From Zhengitettix transpicula (taxonomy: Eukaryota > Arthropoda > Insecta > Orthoptera > Tetrigidae): a stretch of 64,000 nt of DNA. Both the position numbers and the translations under genes were made by a program. Location: the NCBI GenBank assembly GCA_037074705.1, contig CM073592.1, positions 89,469,129 through 89,533,128 on the forward strand. Reading direction: 5' to 3'. Each line of letters opens with the position of its first letter. Positions within the stretch are counted from its first letter, which is position 1. The notes under the pieces were generated by a model. That model ran no database searches, was not told the origin of the DNA, and saw only the letters and a list, made by a program, of their open reading frames with translations. Below are positions 23,901 to 34,199 of the stretch, in pieces.

Positions 23901-24347
23901 CACGCAAACAGCAACGCAAGCGTCACAAATACCAGAAGAGGCAATGATTAGTCTGCTTCTAGGACAATTGCAGCAGGATCAGAATGAATGCAAACCACTC
24001 ACATTAAAATCAAAATTAGCTCAAACGAGTGCGAATAAAGCAGCTAAAAGAGTAACTATTAGCCCAGAAAAGTCAGAAGAAGAGGAAAAACGGAGTGGCT
24101 ATACCATAAATGTAGAAAGAGCAAAAAGCTTTTAAAAGAAATAAAAGACGCATAAAGTCAGTAAACCTACACAAATAATTCTAAGCAATGTAGAGGATTA
24201 AAAAATCAGTCAGGAAAATACTAAACACAAGTAACCTGGATTACAAAACATGCATGATGAGTAACGAAATTAAAATAATTGTTAATTCTTTCTAAGAGTA
24301 CAGAACAATGACAGAATAATCAAATAACACCAAATTATGTAAATAAA
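20957..24347. other. Intergenic, 3.4 kb without a supported gene
   Basis: AT-rich. A near-perfect AT palindrome lies around 21058-21105. At 22500-22620 there is a short palindrome cacgataataatcg/cgttatcatg. Between 23750 and 24140 the composition is richer in purine codons and a 63-codon frame (23944-24135) occurs, but nothing identifies it. Confidence 0.55.
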
Positions 24348-24678
24348 ACCCTCAGCCAGTCGGCCAGCTGCTTCCTAAGCTGGTCCAGACGCGGAGAAGG
24401 GAATGCTGCGCCCCCACAGCAAACATTGGAAGGGCGTGCGACAAGTACCTACTGCCCGACCTACCTGACGCAGGTTTTCTAGGGTTTGTCCTGCATCACT
24501 ATGAGACGAATGCCGGGTAGGATCCTTTAATTACAGCCCGGGGGCCCTAGTTAACCCTTGGATACCTTCCTTTACCTTTCCGCATCCCCCCTTTCAAATC
24601 CATTCGTTTGCTATTAAAAGTGAGTTGCCGCCATGTGGATTACCCTCATGTAGAATGCTACTCTAAAAAAAATAATAA
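24348..24678 (+). mobile_element. Poly(A) retroposon family RP-1, 5'-truncated copy
   Basis: Starts at cagtcggccagctgcttcct and runs to catgtagaatgctactctaaaaaaaa. The plus strand is the sense orientation here because the A-run is at the right end. Shared blocks: ggaatgctgcg, cgacctacctgacgcaggtt, gccgggtaggatcctt, cccgggggccctagttaacc, ccttcc. Related copies are at 25893, 28556, 29047, 33535, 37137/37209 and 51685. Confidence 0.85.
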
Positions 24679-25880
24679 TTACAAATACTTTTACCAGTGT
24701 AACCAAGTCATTTTAGTATATATTTATGTTACATACATTACAGAAAGAAAATTCTTGTATTTGACGTGCACTTATATCGCTTTTCACAAGCTTTACTGAA
24801 CCGTTAGAAGGTTCTTAGCGATATAAACCCGGCCGCCATCATCTTCATCAAAATTATGGACGTCAAAAAAAAACTAGACATGTAAGTTTGTAGCAAGAAA
24901 ACGGTAACACCGATTTATTATGAATTTTTATGTAGTATTAAAAAAGTTGTTAAGCAGTATCAAACGCAAACGTTTCAAAATATATTCTGCACGCCTTACG
25001 AAAAACTACTCAACTATTTTTCTCTGAAGGGGAAATTTTTTTGAGGCTATATTAAATTGTAATTAATAATTCGGAAAATTTTAAACTTAAAATGCAGTTT
25101 CCCCAATTTTCTTCTCTTTTTACGGGACATGTAGGTAAAAATCTTTGTGGTCAAGAATATGTACATATTCAATATTATTTCAGAGAATATATGCTCTTAG
25201 TAGAGTTTCTGCTTAGTGTTTTTATGTCTATAAATATAGTTTCAATTTTCTGTCATTTGAATATTTTACGTGTTATTCAAGTCCAGATTTTCATTGCCTG
25301 TTAAATTTACAATAATGTGATAGTATGATAAAAGTGTGCTGCCGTTTGTTAACCTGTAATTGTTAACTGTAGATTAGTGATAAACCTCGAATAAAAATCT
25401 CAACGTGACACAAGAACGAAATAGATAAACGTTTCGTTCTGTTGTTCCCAAACAAGGAGCCTTCAGATCATCTTTGCGCTGTTTGCGTTACATGCAATTT
25501 ATTATCTAAATCAATTTTCAGGGTGCAAATTTTTATTCTTTCGTTTACCTCCGGCGTAACTGATTATTTATATATATATATATATGTACAAATATTCAGA
25601 TAAATTAAATCATATTATGCGACCTACTAATATATATGTTATTTCATTCCCGTTCCCGAAACAATGAATGAAGACAAACAATTTGGATTATATATCTATC
25701 TGTAACTGTCGGTGTCTTCCAGTAAGTTCATGACTATATATACCAATTCTATTTCATGTTTAATGTCCGAATCTGCGGAATGAATTTCGGATAGGGCAAC
25801 GGTCAACGTCGCTAATATAATTCCATAACGTCGCAAAATTTGGAACGACGTATTGAAGATTTTCCCTTCTCAGCACAGAG
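24679..25880. other. Intergenic, nothing recognised
   Basis: AT-rich. A small inverted repeat (atatcgct ... agcgatat, about 24774-24827) and a short TA run (25568-25585) are the only structures seen. Confidence 0.6.
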
Positions 25881-25892
25881 GTAATTTGTACC
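25881..25892. repeat. Target-site duplication, left
   Basis: gtaatttgtacc, identical to 26269-26280 on the other side of the retroposon. Confidence 0.9.
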
Positions 25893-26268
25893 TTTTTTTT
25901 TAGAGTAACAAGCTACATAAGGGTAATCCTCCATAGTGACAACTCCCCTTTAATAGCATAGGAAGGAATTTGAAAGGGGGGTTGCGTAAGGGTAGAGGAA
26001 GGTAGCCAAGGGTTAACTAGGGCCCTCGGGCTATAGTTTGAGGATCCTACCCGGCATTCGCCTAAAAGTAATCAGGGAAAACCCTAGAAAAACCTGCATC
26101 AGGTAGGTCGGGCATTGGGTACTTCTCCCACGCCCTTCCGATAGCGGAAGAAGAGTTGCTTTGGCGTCGCAGCATTCCCTTCTCCGTACCTCGACCAGTT
26201 TAGAAGGCATATGGCCAGGCATCTCCTACAAGGTTCTGTCTGCGAGAGAATAGCCCTCGCAGACAGCA
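25893..26268 (-). mobile_element. Retroposon RP-1, copy with target-site duplication
   Basis: On the minus strand it runs from a hairpin at the 5' end (gtctgcgag/ctcgcagac, 26240-26265) to a terminal A-run (T-run 25893-25900 on plus). The flanking 12-bp duplication fixes both ends. It is shorter than other copies because it lacks the segment between aggagat and the gtcggccagctg region. No tRNA-type A or B box is obvious. No protein is convincingly encoded, although both strands have short frames that recur in other copies. Confidence 0.92.
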
Positions 26269-26280
26269 GTAATTTGTACC
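26269..26280. repeat. Target-site duplication, right
   Basis: Second copy of gtaatttgtacc. A 12-bp duplication with a poly(A) end is the mark of target-primed reverse transcription. Confidence 0.9.
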
Positions 26281-26478
26281 TCGACAGATGGAGAGATATT
26301 ATCAGTGTTCAAACATTTGTGTAGCTGCAAGTAAACTGATAAAGTATATAGAGGGGAGTTCTGAAAGGAAAGTACGTTACACCAGAAATGTGAAACCGTA
26401 TCCTTGTTTACTTTTAGTCAGTTGATATAACACCTATTGTAAAGACTTATTCCTTGGGGGTTATACATTATATATAAC
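26281..26478. other. Intergenic spacer
   Basis: Nothing recognised. Confidence 0.6.
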
Positions 26479-26745
26479 TTTTGACTTTCAACCCGACGTA
26501 CAATTTATTTTCACAACGGACACTGACCAACTTCTATCCTAGAATCTGCCACACAGATGTGCTCGCGTCTTTGTCCCCCGACCTCGTAAGATTTTTCACT
26601 GCCATAGCTGATCATATTTTGGTCGCTGACAATCAAACGCTTTGCGCGTCTTTAAAATGCTCATAAATACGCGACAAAGCATTCGTTTCAACCGAGTAGT
26701 TAAATTTTTTTTAAAAAAAGTTTGGGACATTCAAATATTTGCCTC
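26479..26745 (+). repeat. Dispersed repeat shared with 59760-60112
   Basis: Shared marks are ttgactttc at the left, cggacact/tggacact, aatctgccacacaga, the gtcccccgacctcgtaa segment and, at the right end, aaagtttgggacattcaaat. The two copies are diverged and carry small gaps. Class unknown. Confidence 0.65.
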
Positions 26746-26869
26746 ATTACATTACAACTAATTGTTTTTTATTACTACGGTAGGTCTATAAGTACTGACA
26801 GAATTATAGGAAAACAAATTAATTTTCGTATATTTCTATAGATAATGTTCATTCAGCTAAGTACAATTC

Positions 26870-27560
26870 GTTGAGGGTCTCTGAAAATAATCTTGAGATG
26901 AATTCATTTTCCGTCCAGTTTTTTTTTCAGGTTAGGAAACAGAAAAGAGTCGCCAGCGAGACAAAATCTGGGGAATAAGGTGTATACAGCAACAGTTCTC
27001 CTTCAATTTGATAAAGTTTCGACATAGAAACTGCTCAGGTGAAACCCGTGTAATATCTAAGTGGAAAAGCACCTTCGTCCTAGACAAATGTAGACGTTAT
27101 TTCTTTTTTTTTCTGGCTCAAACGGTTTCATAACAACCCATAATAGTCCCCTTTTATAGTTTGTCTCTTGGATAATTTCTATTATATCCCTCAAAATCGA
27201 CTTCACTTTCTTCGAAGTCAGCACAAGCCCAATGTTTCGAATGTCGTTTTGTCTCTGATTGTACTAAAGGATGTACGTTCATCAACAATTCCGAAACGAC
27301 GAAAATGCGCCAAATAGGACATTAAATCGACCACACCGAAGGCGTCAAAACGCGGCACCCATCTTATGGGTAGTATTGTGAGAAACTTTCATGTAAAATT
27401 GAAACTAACGAGTCGTGTGTCACGCCAGTTTCCTCAACAAGATCGCTTAATTGAGCTCGTTTTGGGAATATTGTCTATCATTTCCGCCGTAGTCATTTAC
27501 AGTAGACGTTCCTTCCCTTGTGGATGTCCGATCTCGGTTAAACTCATTCATCCTAACTCT
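26870..27560 (-). pseudogene. Mariner-type transposase relic
   Basis: On the minus strand, in shifting frames, there are pieces matching the mariner catalytic core: KVLFHLD then RVSPEQFLCRNFIKL, followed by LLLYTPYSPDF, which corresponds to the conserved YSPDLAPSD block, and a KKNW..ENEF tail. Further upstream (27400-27550) RDRTSTREG and what follows resemble the linker after the N-terminal helix-turn-helix domain. Several stops and frameshifts make it non-functional. Terminal inverted repeats were not found. Confidence 0.65.
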
Positions 27561-28256
27561 TTAAAGCATAGACTAGCATATATGCAACATAACTTTTAGT
27601 ATCACACCAGAGGCATCAGTTCGGTTCTAAGAGAGCTAAATTGTGATGCAGACATGAAACAACGTGCACTTAAAGTAATGTGAAACTTTTGGCATCCGAG
27701 GGCAGGTTAAAACGTGCCTGTCGTAGCTTTCCGTGCGTAAGCCTCTCAGACAAGATATTTCAACTTCAACTTCAGAATATTTATTTTCTGTGACTTTTTT
27801 TTTGTTTTCAAGAAAGAAAATTTAAGCGTCATTCTCAAAGTATTGTAATTACACTAAAATCATACTTATCGAATTAATGTGAATTCTTGATAAATTGATA
27901 TATTTGTTGCATAAAAATTGTACTCATTTATTTAATATATGGGCGTAAATCGAATGAATGTGAACTATTGATAAATTAGATCTAAATATATTTGTTGAAT
28001 AAAAAATGTTTTCATTTATTTAATATAAGGGCGTAAATAGAGCAGTAATTATTTACTAAAATTGTATTATTGGTCAAATTTTTTGTTTATTTCATTACGA
28101 CCTTTTATTTTTAACTAAATTTAAGTAAAGATAAATTTGATGTCTTATACTTTCAATTATATTTAATTTTAATGTAGCCAGATCTTATTTATAAATACAA
28201 ATTACAACAAATTTCTAAATCTTGAAGCTATTGATTAATGACCATTTATATTTATA
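27561..28256. other. Intergenic with a short tandem duplication
   Basis: 27868-27960 and 27961-28048 are diverged tandem copies (gaatgtgaa, ttgataaatt, atatttgttg, catttatttaatat, gggcgtaaat in order). Nothing else seen. Confidence 0.6.
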
Positions 28257-28430
28257 ACCTACATGTGCATGATGTCGCATATTTGCAACACAAAATTTTC
28301 AAATAATATTATAAAAATTTCGACCAAAGTTTTTCGTTATTTTTACAATAATGTGTTCACAAAAATATATCTTATATATTTATTTCTAGAAAGATAAAAA
28401 ATCTGTGCCGTGAACTTAATCGAACACAGC
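28257..28430 (+). repeat. Direct repeat, first copy (second at 31086)
   Basis: Starts cctacatgtgcatgatg and shares about 170 bases with 31086-31255, including aatattataaaaatttcgac and ttgttcaca-like ends, with about 90 percent identity by eye. Confidence 0.8.
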
Positions 28431-28555
28431 TCGAATTTCTTTAGGTGTTTTGCCTTTCAAGAGGAAGCGTTCAATCACTACCCGTATCGCAATTTTTTCA
28501 TTGTTTGAAAAAAAACACAAATAATTTACTTTGACAGATAGGAAAAATAATTTTC

Positions 28556-28990
28556 TTTTTAGGGCAACAGGCTACATGAGGATAATCCACGTTGGGCAAC
28601 TCCCCTTTAATAGCAGAGGAAGGGATTTGAAAGGGGGGATGCGGAAGGGTAGAGGAATGTAGGAACCCCGTGATATATTTTAAGGATCCTACCCGGCATT
28701 CGCCTAAAGAAATGCAGGGAAAACCCTAGAAAAACCTGCATCGGGTAGGTCGGGCATTTGGATACTTATCCCACGCCCTTCCGATAGCGGGAGAGGAGTT
28801 TGCTTTGGAGACGCAATATTCCCTTCTCCGTGCCTCGACCGGTTTTGGAGGCAGCTGGCCGACTATTCCAATGGGAATAGCGGACAACTCTTACCGTATG
28901 CCCAAGGTCTGTGACCCCAGAACATACACCTCTCAGAACAAGCCGAGGTGCCTCGGGTCGTGGGAACCTTAGTTCAAAAACGGAGAGGCC
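28556..28990 (-). mobile_element. Retroposon RP-1, copy
   Basis: Minus-sense copy: T-run tttttagggcaacaggctac at the left and cttagttcaaaaacggagag at the right. The flanks share a short AT-rich aataatttt, a possible but low-complexity target duplication. Confidence 0.85.
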
Positions 28991-29046
28991 TATTCCAATA
29001 ATTTTTTTTAGGGCAACAGGCGGAAGGGTAGAGGAAGGTAGCCAAG
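28991..29046 (-). mobile_element. Retroposon RP-1, 3' fragment
   Basis: Starts ttttttttagggcaacagg and then jumps to cggaagggtagaggaagg, so about 80 bases of the consensus are missing. It ends at gccaag, where the next copy begins with its own T-run. Confidence 0.75.
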
Positions 29047-29560
29047 TTTTTTTTTTTTAGGGCAACAGGCTACATGAGGGTGATCCACTTTGGGCAACTC
29101 CCCTTTAATAGCATAGGAAGGGATTTGAAAGGGGGGATGCGGAAGGGTGGAGGAAGGTAGCCAAGGGTTACTAGGGTCCCCGGGCTATAGTTTAAGGATC
29201 CTACCCGGCAATCGCCTAAAGAAATGCAGGGAAAACCCTAGGAAAACCTGCATCGGGTAGGTCGGGCATTGGGTACTTGTCCCACGCCCTTCCGATAGCG
29301 GGAGAGGAGTTTGCTGTGGGGACGCAGCATTCCCTTCTCCGTGCCTTGACCAGTTTAGGAGGCAGCTGGCCGACTATTCCAATGGGAATAGCGAACAACT
29401 CTTACCGTATGCCCAAGGTCTGCGACCCCGGAACATACACCTCTCAAAACAGGCCGAGGTGCCTCGGCATGTGGAAACCTTAGTTCAAAAAAAAAACCAG
29501 AGAGATGTGAAGGCATCCCCAAAGGTAGCCTCTGCCAGAGCTCTCAATCATACCACCAGC
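29047..29560 (-). mobile_element. Retroposon RP-1, long copy
   Basis: The T-run at 29047-29057 marks the 3' end of this minus-sense copy. It is close to full length, through cttagttcaaaaa to gcatccccaaaggtagcctc. Frames of about 60 codons on both strands recur in the 37-kb copy; since both strands are open, neither is strong evidence of a protein. Confidence 0.88.
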
Positions 29561-30819
29561 GAGTATCATTGATTTTGTTAGTACTTACTGACCTACCGTA
29601 GTATTCAGTGTACTCGCATTATATTATGCGTTCAATTGCGTACTTAATGATATTTCGTAATTGTTTGTTTTTTATAATTTTCGTGGTCTTTGTGTATTAA
29701 TGCTGGAAGCACGGTTCCCTTTCCTGGAACGATGCCCATGCGAGTGTTTGAGCGTACTAAGAGAGTCTTCATATTACATCTGATATTACATAGTTCCTTT
29801 GATTAAATATCCTCCATTCACCTAGCACAAAATTCACCGGAATTTTGGGTTAGAGTCCGATAACGGTAACGATAACCGCTCTCAAATCTTTCCTCATATT
29901 AAAAAATTTCATGTGTAAACAAAATTTCTTCTACTCCTTTTATGGATCTGTAATAATCTGTTAATATTTAATTGTGGTTCCATGGAAACGCCAGTCTTGT
30001 TATCCTAAAATTAAATTATCAGTTTTTCAATCTGTTTAATACAAAACGATGGCTACCAGAAGTTAAATAATGAAACGCTGCGTTAAACTGAAAATTATTT
30101 TGCGACCATAATGCCCGTTTTCCTACTAACATATCTAAAGGCACTTTTATCAGTAAGTTTAATGTCAAATGCGCAAGTTATAATGCGTGTTTAACGTATC
30201 ACGAATTTTCATTGTACAATAATTATTTTTAATTTTATTAACTCATTGATTTTATTTTTGTTTGTGTAAAAAAAACTGATAATTCTTAGAACTTCTTAAA
30301 TTAAATTATTTTCTTCTGAAGCTTTTGGCTATAGCATGCTATTAATGTAATGTAATATTAAACAATTTTCTAAATATTTCAACCGCACAATTAACAAAAT
30401 TAATACTCCATCGAGCCACACTGAAACGTACCTGTGTCTGTATTTAAAATGTGAAACAATTATTTATAAAGCCTGCAGAATTAGAAATCAATAGTGCAAT
30501 TTGACACATTTATTTTTATTATCCTGCAATTTTCAGAACGCAAGGTTAACATTTTTTTTGGATGTCATTACTTTAATATTTTGTTGCTCTAACATGCCCT
30601 AATAACGTGATTTTCTTTTTCTCAACACAAGTTCAATGCAAATTACTGATAAACACCGCCTTCCTTATTTTACTCGACCAATTAATATCCTAAATTATTA
30701 TTTATCTCAATCCGCAAGTGTATCCTTTACGTTCAATTTGATAACGTATATTATCTTGGAAACTTCCCTATACTTCTGTTTTTATCAAATGTTTATATTA
30801 ATGTCTGCCATATCATCAT
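29561..30819. other. Intergenic, nothing recognised
   Basis: AT-rich sequence without long frames or shared repeats that I could see. Confidence 0.6.
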
Positions 30820-31560
30820 TGTTTGTTTGTTTTTATGTACGTTCCGCATACAAATCTACACCGGTGGAGAAAAATTCGTACATGTGTTCTTTTCGGGGGT
30901 GGAAATATTCAAACAGGATATAATGGCCGATATTTCAGTCAGACAAATATTTTTAGGATTCACAGGGATTGATAAAGTTTCTACCTATGTTGTCTCTGTA
31001 TACTTACAACCCCTTGCAGCACGGAAAAGGTGGTGGAGAGGCGTTACAAGAAAATAACGCGAATTCAACCGAGATTGAAGTAATAACCTACATGTGCATG
31101 ATGTTTCATATTTGCAACACAAAATGTTCAAATAATATTATAAAAATTTCGACCAAATTTTTTCGTTATTTTTACAATATTGTGTTCACAAAAATACATC
31201 TTAAATAGCTTATTTTTAAAAATATAAAAAATCGTGCGCTGAGTTTAATTATAACATTCAACTTGCCATTAACCCGTACGGGTGGAAATTTTGAAACATG
31301 CAAACACGGCCCATATTTGCGTTGAATAAATATTGTCCAGGGTTAATTAAATTGATAGTATTTCTACCTATGTAGTTTGTATATAATTTCAACCCCTTTC
31401 GGCTTGGGAGGGGAGCATCCTTTAGGGTGGCGGTGGAATAGCATTACATAAAAATAACGCAAAACAATCGTTGATTGTAAATTACCATTTTTTACCAGAA
31501 AGTATGTTTCCTCGATACATATTTTCAATAAAGATAATTTTTCGGAACAAATCACTGAGC
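30820..31560 (-). repeat. Reverse copies of the 15.3-16.7 kb dispersed repeat
   Basis: Read on the minus strand, attcgcgttattttcttgta (near 31045-31065) and gcgttatttttatgtaatgc (near 31440-31462) match the unit of the 15.3-kb element, as do the cgaatatcggccatt-type and gggtggtggag segments. The direct repeat 31086-31255 lies within it. Confidence 0.65.
31086..31255 (+). repeat. Direct repeat, second copy (first at 28257)
   Basis: Partner of 28257-28430, same strand, 2.8 kb away. It sits between two reverse units of the dispersed repeat, so the segment probably belongs to that family. Confidence 0.75.
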
Positions 31561-32640
31561 ACTGTTGTATGCAGCGTCGTACTATGATACATCTTAAATG
31601 TTTTCTGTAAAATAACCTTTAATTGTGATTTTTTTATTCTCCCAAAAATGTACGAAAATTATTTTACATTTGAAAACATAAAATAATTTAAAATAAAATT
31701 CAATTTTATTCCGATTTCACCACTTATGCCGTCTGATTCGGCCGCCTCTTTGTTCCAATGTATAGCACGACTTTGTTTGGAATGCTCGCAGATTTTTTAG
31801 CAAAAAAATTAGGCAGTTTGTTAAAACTTTACAGATGGCTGGAGTGGAAAGGTATACTGCGCATGCGCAGTTGTCACTAAAGCCTCAGATCCTGTGCTCA
31901 GAAGCTAAGGGCACTCAACATGGGCAGCTGGCTGCTAAGCGATAGCGCGTGTGATGCAAGCCCAGAAGCTTAAAGTCTGCCTCAAGGCAGAAATTATTAC
32001 AGTTAAAACACAATTAATACTAAGACTCTTAAAATTATTAAAAATAATCCATACAAAATTAATTTATGGGCTGCAGAAAATGAGCACATATGCACCAGCC
32101 GCCACTGTTGAATTCCATCTTGAAGCTCAGCTATATTTTTTACCATTTATTTTATTTTGATTCACTTACTAATAATTTTATTATTACTTCGCCGCTTAAA
32201 GTTCTTCATGGATGGGGTTATTCTTAATAAATATTTTCAATATTAATCACAATTTCAATTTAATGATACTCTACTTTACTTACACCTATTTTAGTTATTC
32301 TAATTTAGCTACACCTCCCAAAAAATAAATAAAATTATTTATTACATTGTCTTACAAACTTTGATGTTTATTCTTTCAACATTTCTAAGAAAAAAAATAG
32401 TACGTCTACAATTCATCAATTAACTGAAGAGTAAGAATCTAATTACCAGAATTAATATAATACAAAGCTATACTTGGAAGTATACACACACAATGGTACA
32501 ATATTAACAATATAATAACATTTACAACGGCCTAGCTTAACGAGACTCGTCTCATGGTCATTGGTGGACGACACAAATAAACGGAACCCTTTAAAAACAC
32601 GAATTAAATTAATATTTCTTAAAAAATAGGCGATTTGACA
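31561..32640. other. Intergenic with a GC-richer island near 31.73-31.98 kb
   Basis: The island contains the palindrome ctgcgcatgcgcag at 31857-31870. No gene model starts convincingly from it. The rest is AT-rich. Confidence 0.5.
31857..31870. promoter_or_regulatory. NRF-1-like palindrome
   Basis: The 14-bp palindrome ctgcgcatgcgcag contains the consensus bound by NRF-1 (erect wing in flies), a factor that usually acts at promoters. No adjacent transcript is evident, so function is unproven. Confidence 0.3.
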
Positions 32641-32649
32641 ACACAAATA

Positions 32650-32880
32650 ATTTATACAATTTATAAATGTGTTTTTTTCAGTATGTGTGGCAAACGGTTC
32701 CGGTAATGAAAATCTGACTTGACGGCTCAAAATCCAGCCAAACACTAGGATAGGGTCGGCACCAACCTGATAACGAACGGGGACTCGAACAAGGCCTCCA
32801 AATACAGAGCACAGCCTTAAATCTGCGTGCGCTTTTCTAGGTGACACATGATCGTAAGATCAGTCTCCTATAGAGTAAAC
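32650..32880 (-). repeat. SINE-like element with a B-box-like sequence
   Basis: On the minus strand the segment has ttgttcgagtccccgttc, close to the RNA polymerase III B box ggttcgantcc. It is followed by cctatcctagtgtttggctg and attaccggaaccgtttgcca, and then an A-rich stretch. That layout is typical of tRNA-derived SINEs in insects. A clear A box was not found. The open frame across it is probably incidental. Confidence 0.45.
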
Positions 32881-33022
32881 ACAAATTAAATCGCCTCCCA
32901 CAGGCTACATAACATAGGTAGAAATACCACGTGCAGTTGACACACACATGCAGTTATCATGCCACCACTTTCAAATGGCATGCTCTCAATTCTCATCCCT
33001 ACTTATAAGTGTCTACAGCTTT
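32881..33022. other. Intergenic spacer
   Basis: Nothing recognised. Confidence 0.5.
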
Positions 33023-33534
33023 GCGACGGCCAAATCTGGAAGCCTTGACCTCTTTGAGCTTCCGCCACTTTATTAATTACACCTTAAGGATGGTTTTCCC
33101 TATGTAAATTCTGAAGTAAAAAACTTCTTACAATTTCTTATCTACAACCTGCAAAAGATGATTACGTTTAAAACAAACAGTTCTTATCAAAATTCCATAT
33201 CTTAATCGTCTTCGTCAAAGGTGAATTGATGATAATGTTTATCTTCTTCTGTTAACGTACTCAGCACGATATTGTGGTCTTATTTGAAGCATTGCGACGG
33301 CCAAATCTTTGAGCTTTCGCCACTTTATTAATTACACCTTAAGGATGGTTTTCACTATGTAAATTTTGAAATAAAAAACTTCTTACAATTTCTTATCTAA
33401 AAACGGTAAAAGGTAATTACGTTTAAAACAAACCGTTCTTATCAAAATTCCACATCTTAATCTTCTTCGTCAAAGGTGAATTGATGATAATGCTTATCTT
33501 CTTCTGTTAACGTACTAAGCACGAAATTATGTTC
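33023..33534 (+). repeat. Tandem duplication of about 250 bases
   Basis: Both copies begin tgcgacggccaaatct (33023 and 33292) and share gccactttattaattacacc, ttaaggatggtttt and gtgaattgatgataatg in the same order, ending at cttctgttaacgtact. The copies differ by a short insertion in the first and scattered substitutions. Confidence 0.85.
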
Positions 33535-33750
33535 AACCGCTTCTCCGTGCAACGAACAGGCAGGCAGTTGGCCGACTGTTCTAAGAGGAAGAGTAACAAC
33601 TCTTACCTTATGCATAAGGAACATACTCTCAAAACAGGCCGAGGGACCTAAGCTTGTGGATGGATACCTTAGTTAAAAAGCAGAGAGCGAATAAGGCATC
33701 CCCGAAGGTAGCCCCCTCCGTCTCTCCAGAAAGGTTCTTCCTGCGATCAT
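33535..33750 (-). mobile_element. Retroposon RP-1, diverged partial copy
   Basis: Shares cttctccgtgc, ggcagttggccgactgttct, caactcttacc, aaaacaggccgagg and ggcatccccgaaggtagcc with other copies. It keeps the 5' (minus-sense) part with a cctgcga remnant of the hairpin and lacks the 3' half. Confidence 0.8.
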
Positions 33751-34060
33751 TGACATTGAAAATTTCAAAATTTGAAACATTTCTAAACTTTATATAAAAA
33801 TATACAGTTTAGTTTTAAGAATATTCTAAGTGATTCATACACACATACAATTATTCAGAATGGCATTTTCTTATTTGAAGCATTTCCGAACAGCTACAAT
33901 TCTATATTTCACTAGGAATCCAGATCTAACATCTGTAGGCTATGCTGAAACGTAATATGTGTGCGTTGCCCGGATATATCTGTGTATAAGCCAGAAAAAG
34001 TATTTACTTCTACATCCGAGACGTTATTTAATCTATTTATGCAGATGTAATGCTAATTTT
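33751..34060. other. Intergenic spacer
   Basis: Nothing recognised except a short cttatttgaagcatt shared with 33277. Confidence 0.5.
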
Positions 34061-34089
34061 GTCAGAACCCCCATCCCCTTGCCTTTAGA

Positions 34090-34195
34090 TAACCACAAAT
34101 ACTCTCGATATCAATATGTATAAAAAATACTCTTAGTACCTTAAGTACAACAAAAATACTCCCGGAGCGTCGAGTGTAAAAAACTTTATTGGTAC
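34090..34195. repeat. Minisatellite, left part of a split array
   Basis: About three diverged units of roughly 30 bases, each with a aaatactc core: acaaatactctcgatatc, aaaaatactcttagtacc and aaaaatactcccggagcg. Matching units continue at 35446-35530 on the other side of the LINE fragment. Confidence 0.6.
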
Positions 34196-34199
34196 GTTT

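Noticed and set aside
23944..24135. 63-codon frame with a charged C-terminal half
   Set aside because: Composition looks protein-like, but there is no homologue I recognise and no splice or start evidence.
32452..32847. 131-codon open frame on the minus strand
   Set aside because: It crosses a SINE-like repeat and AT-rich flank, and no protein family is recognisable.
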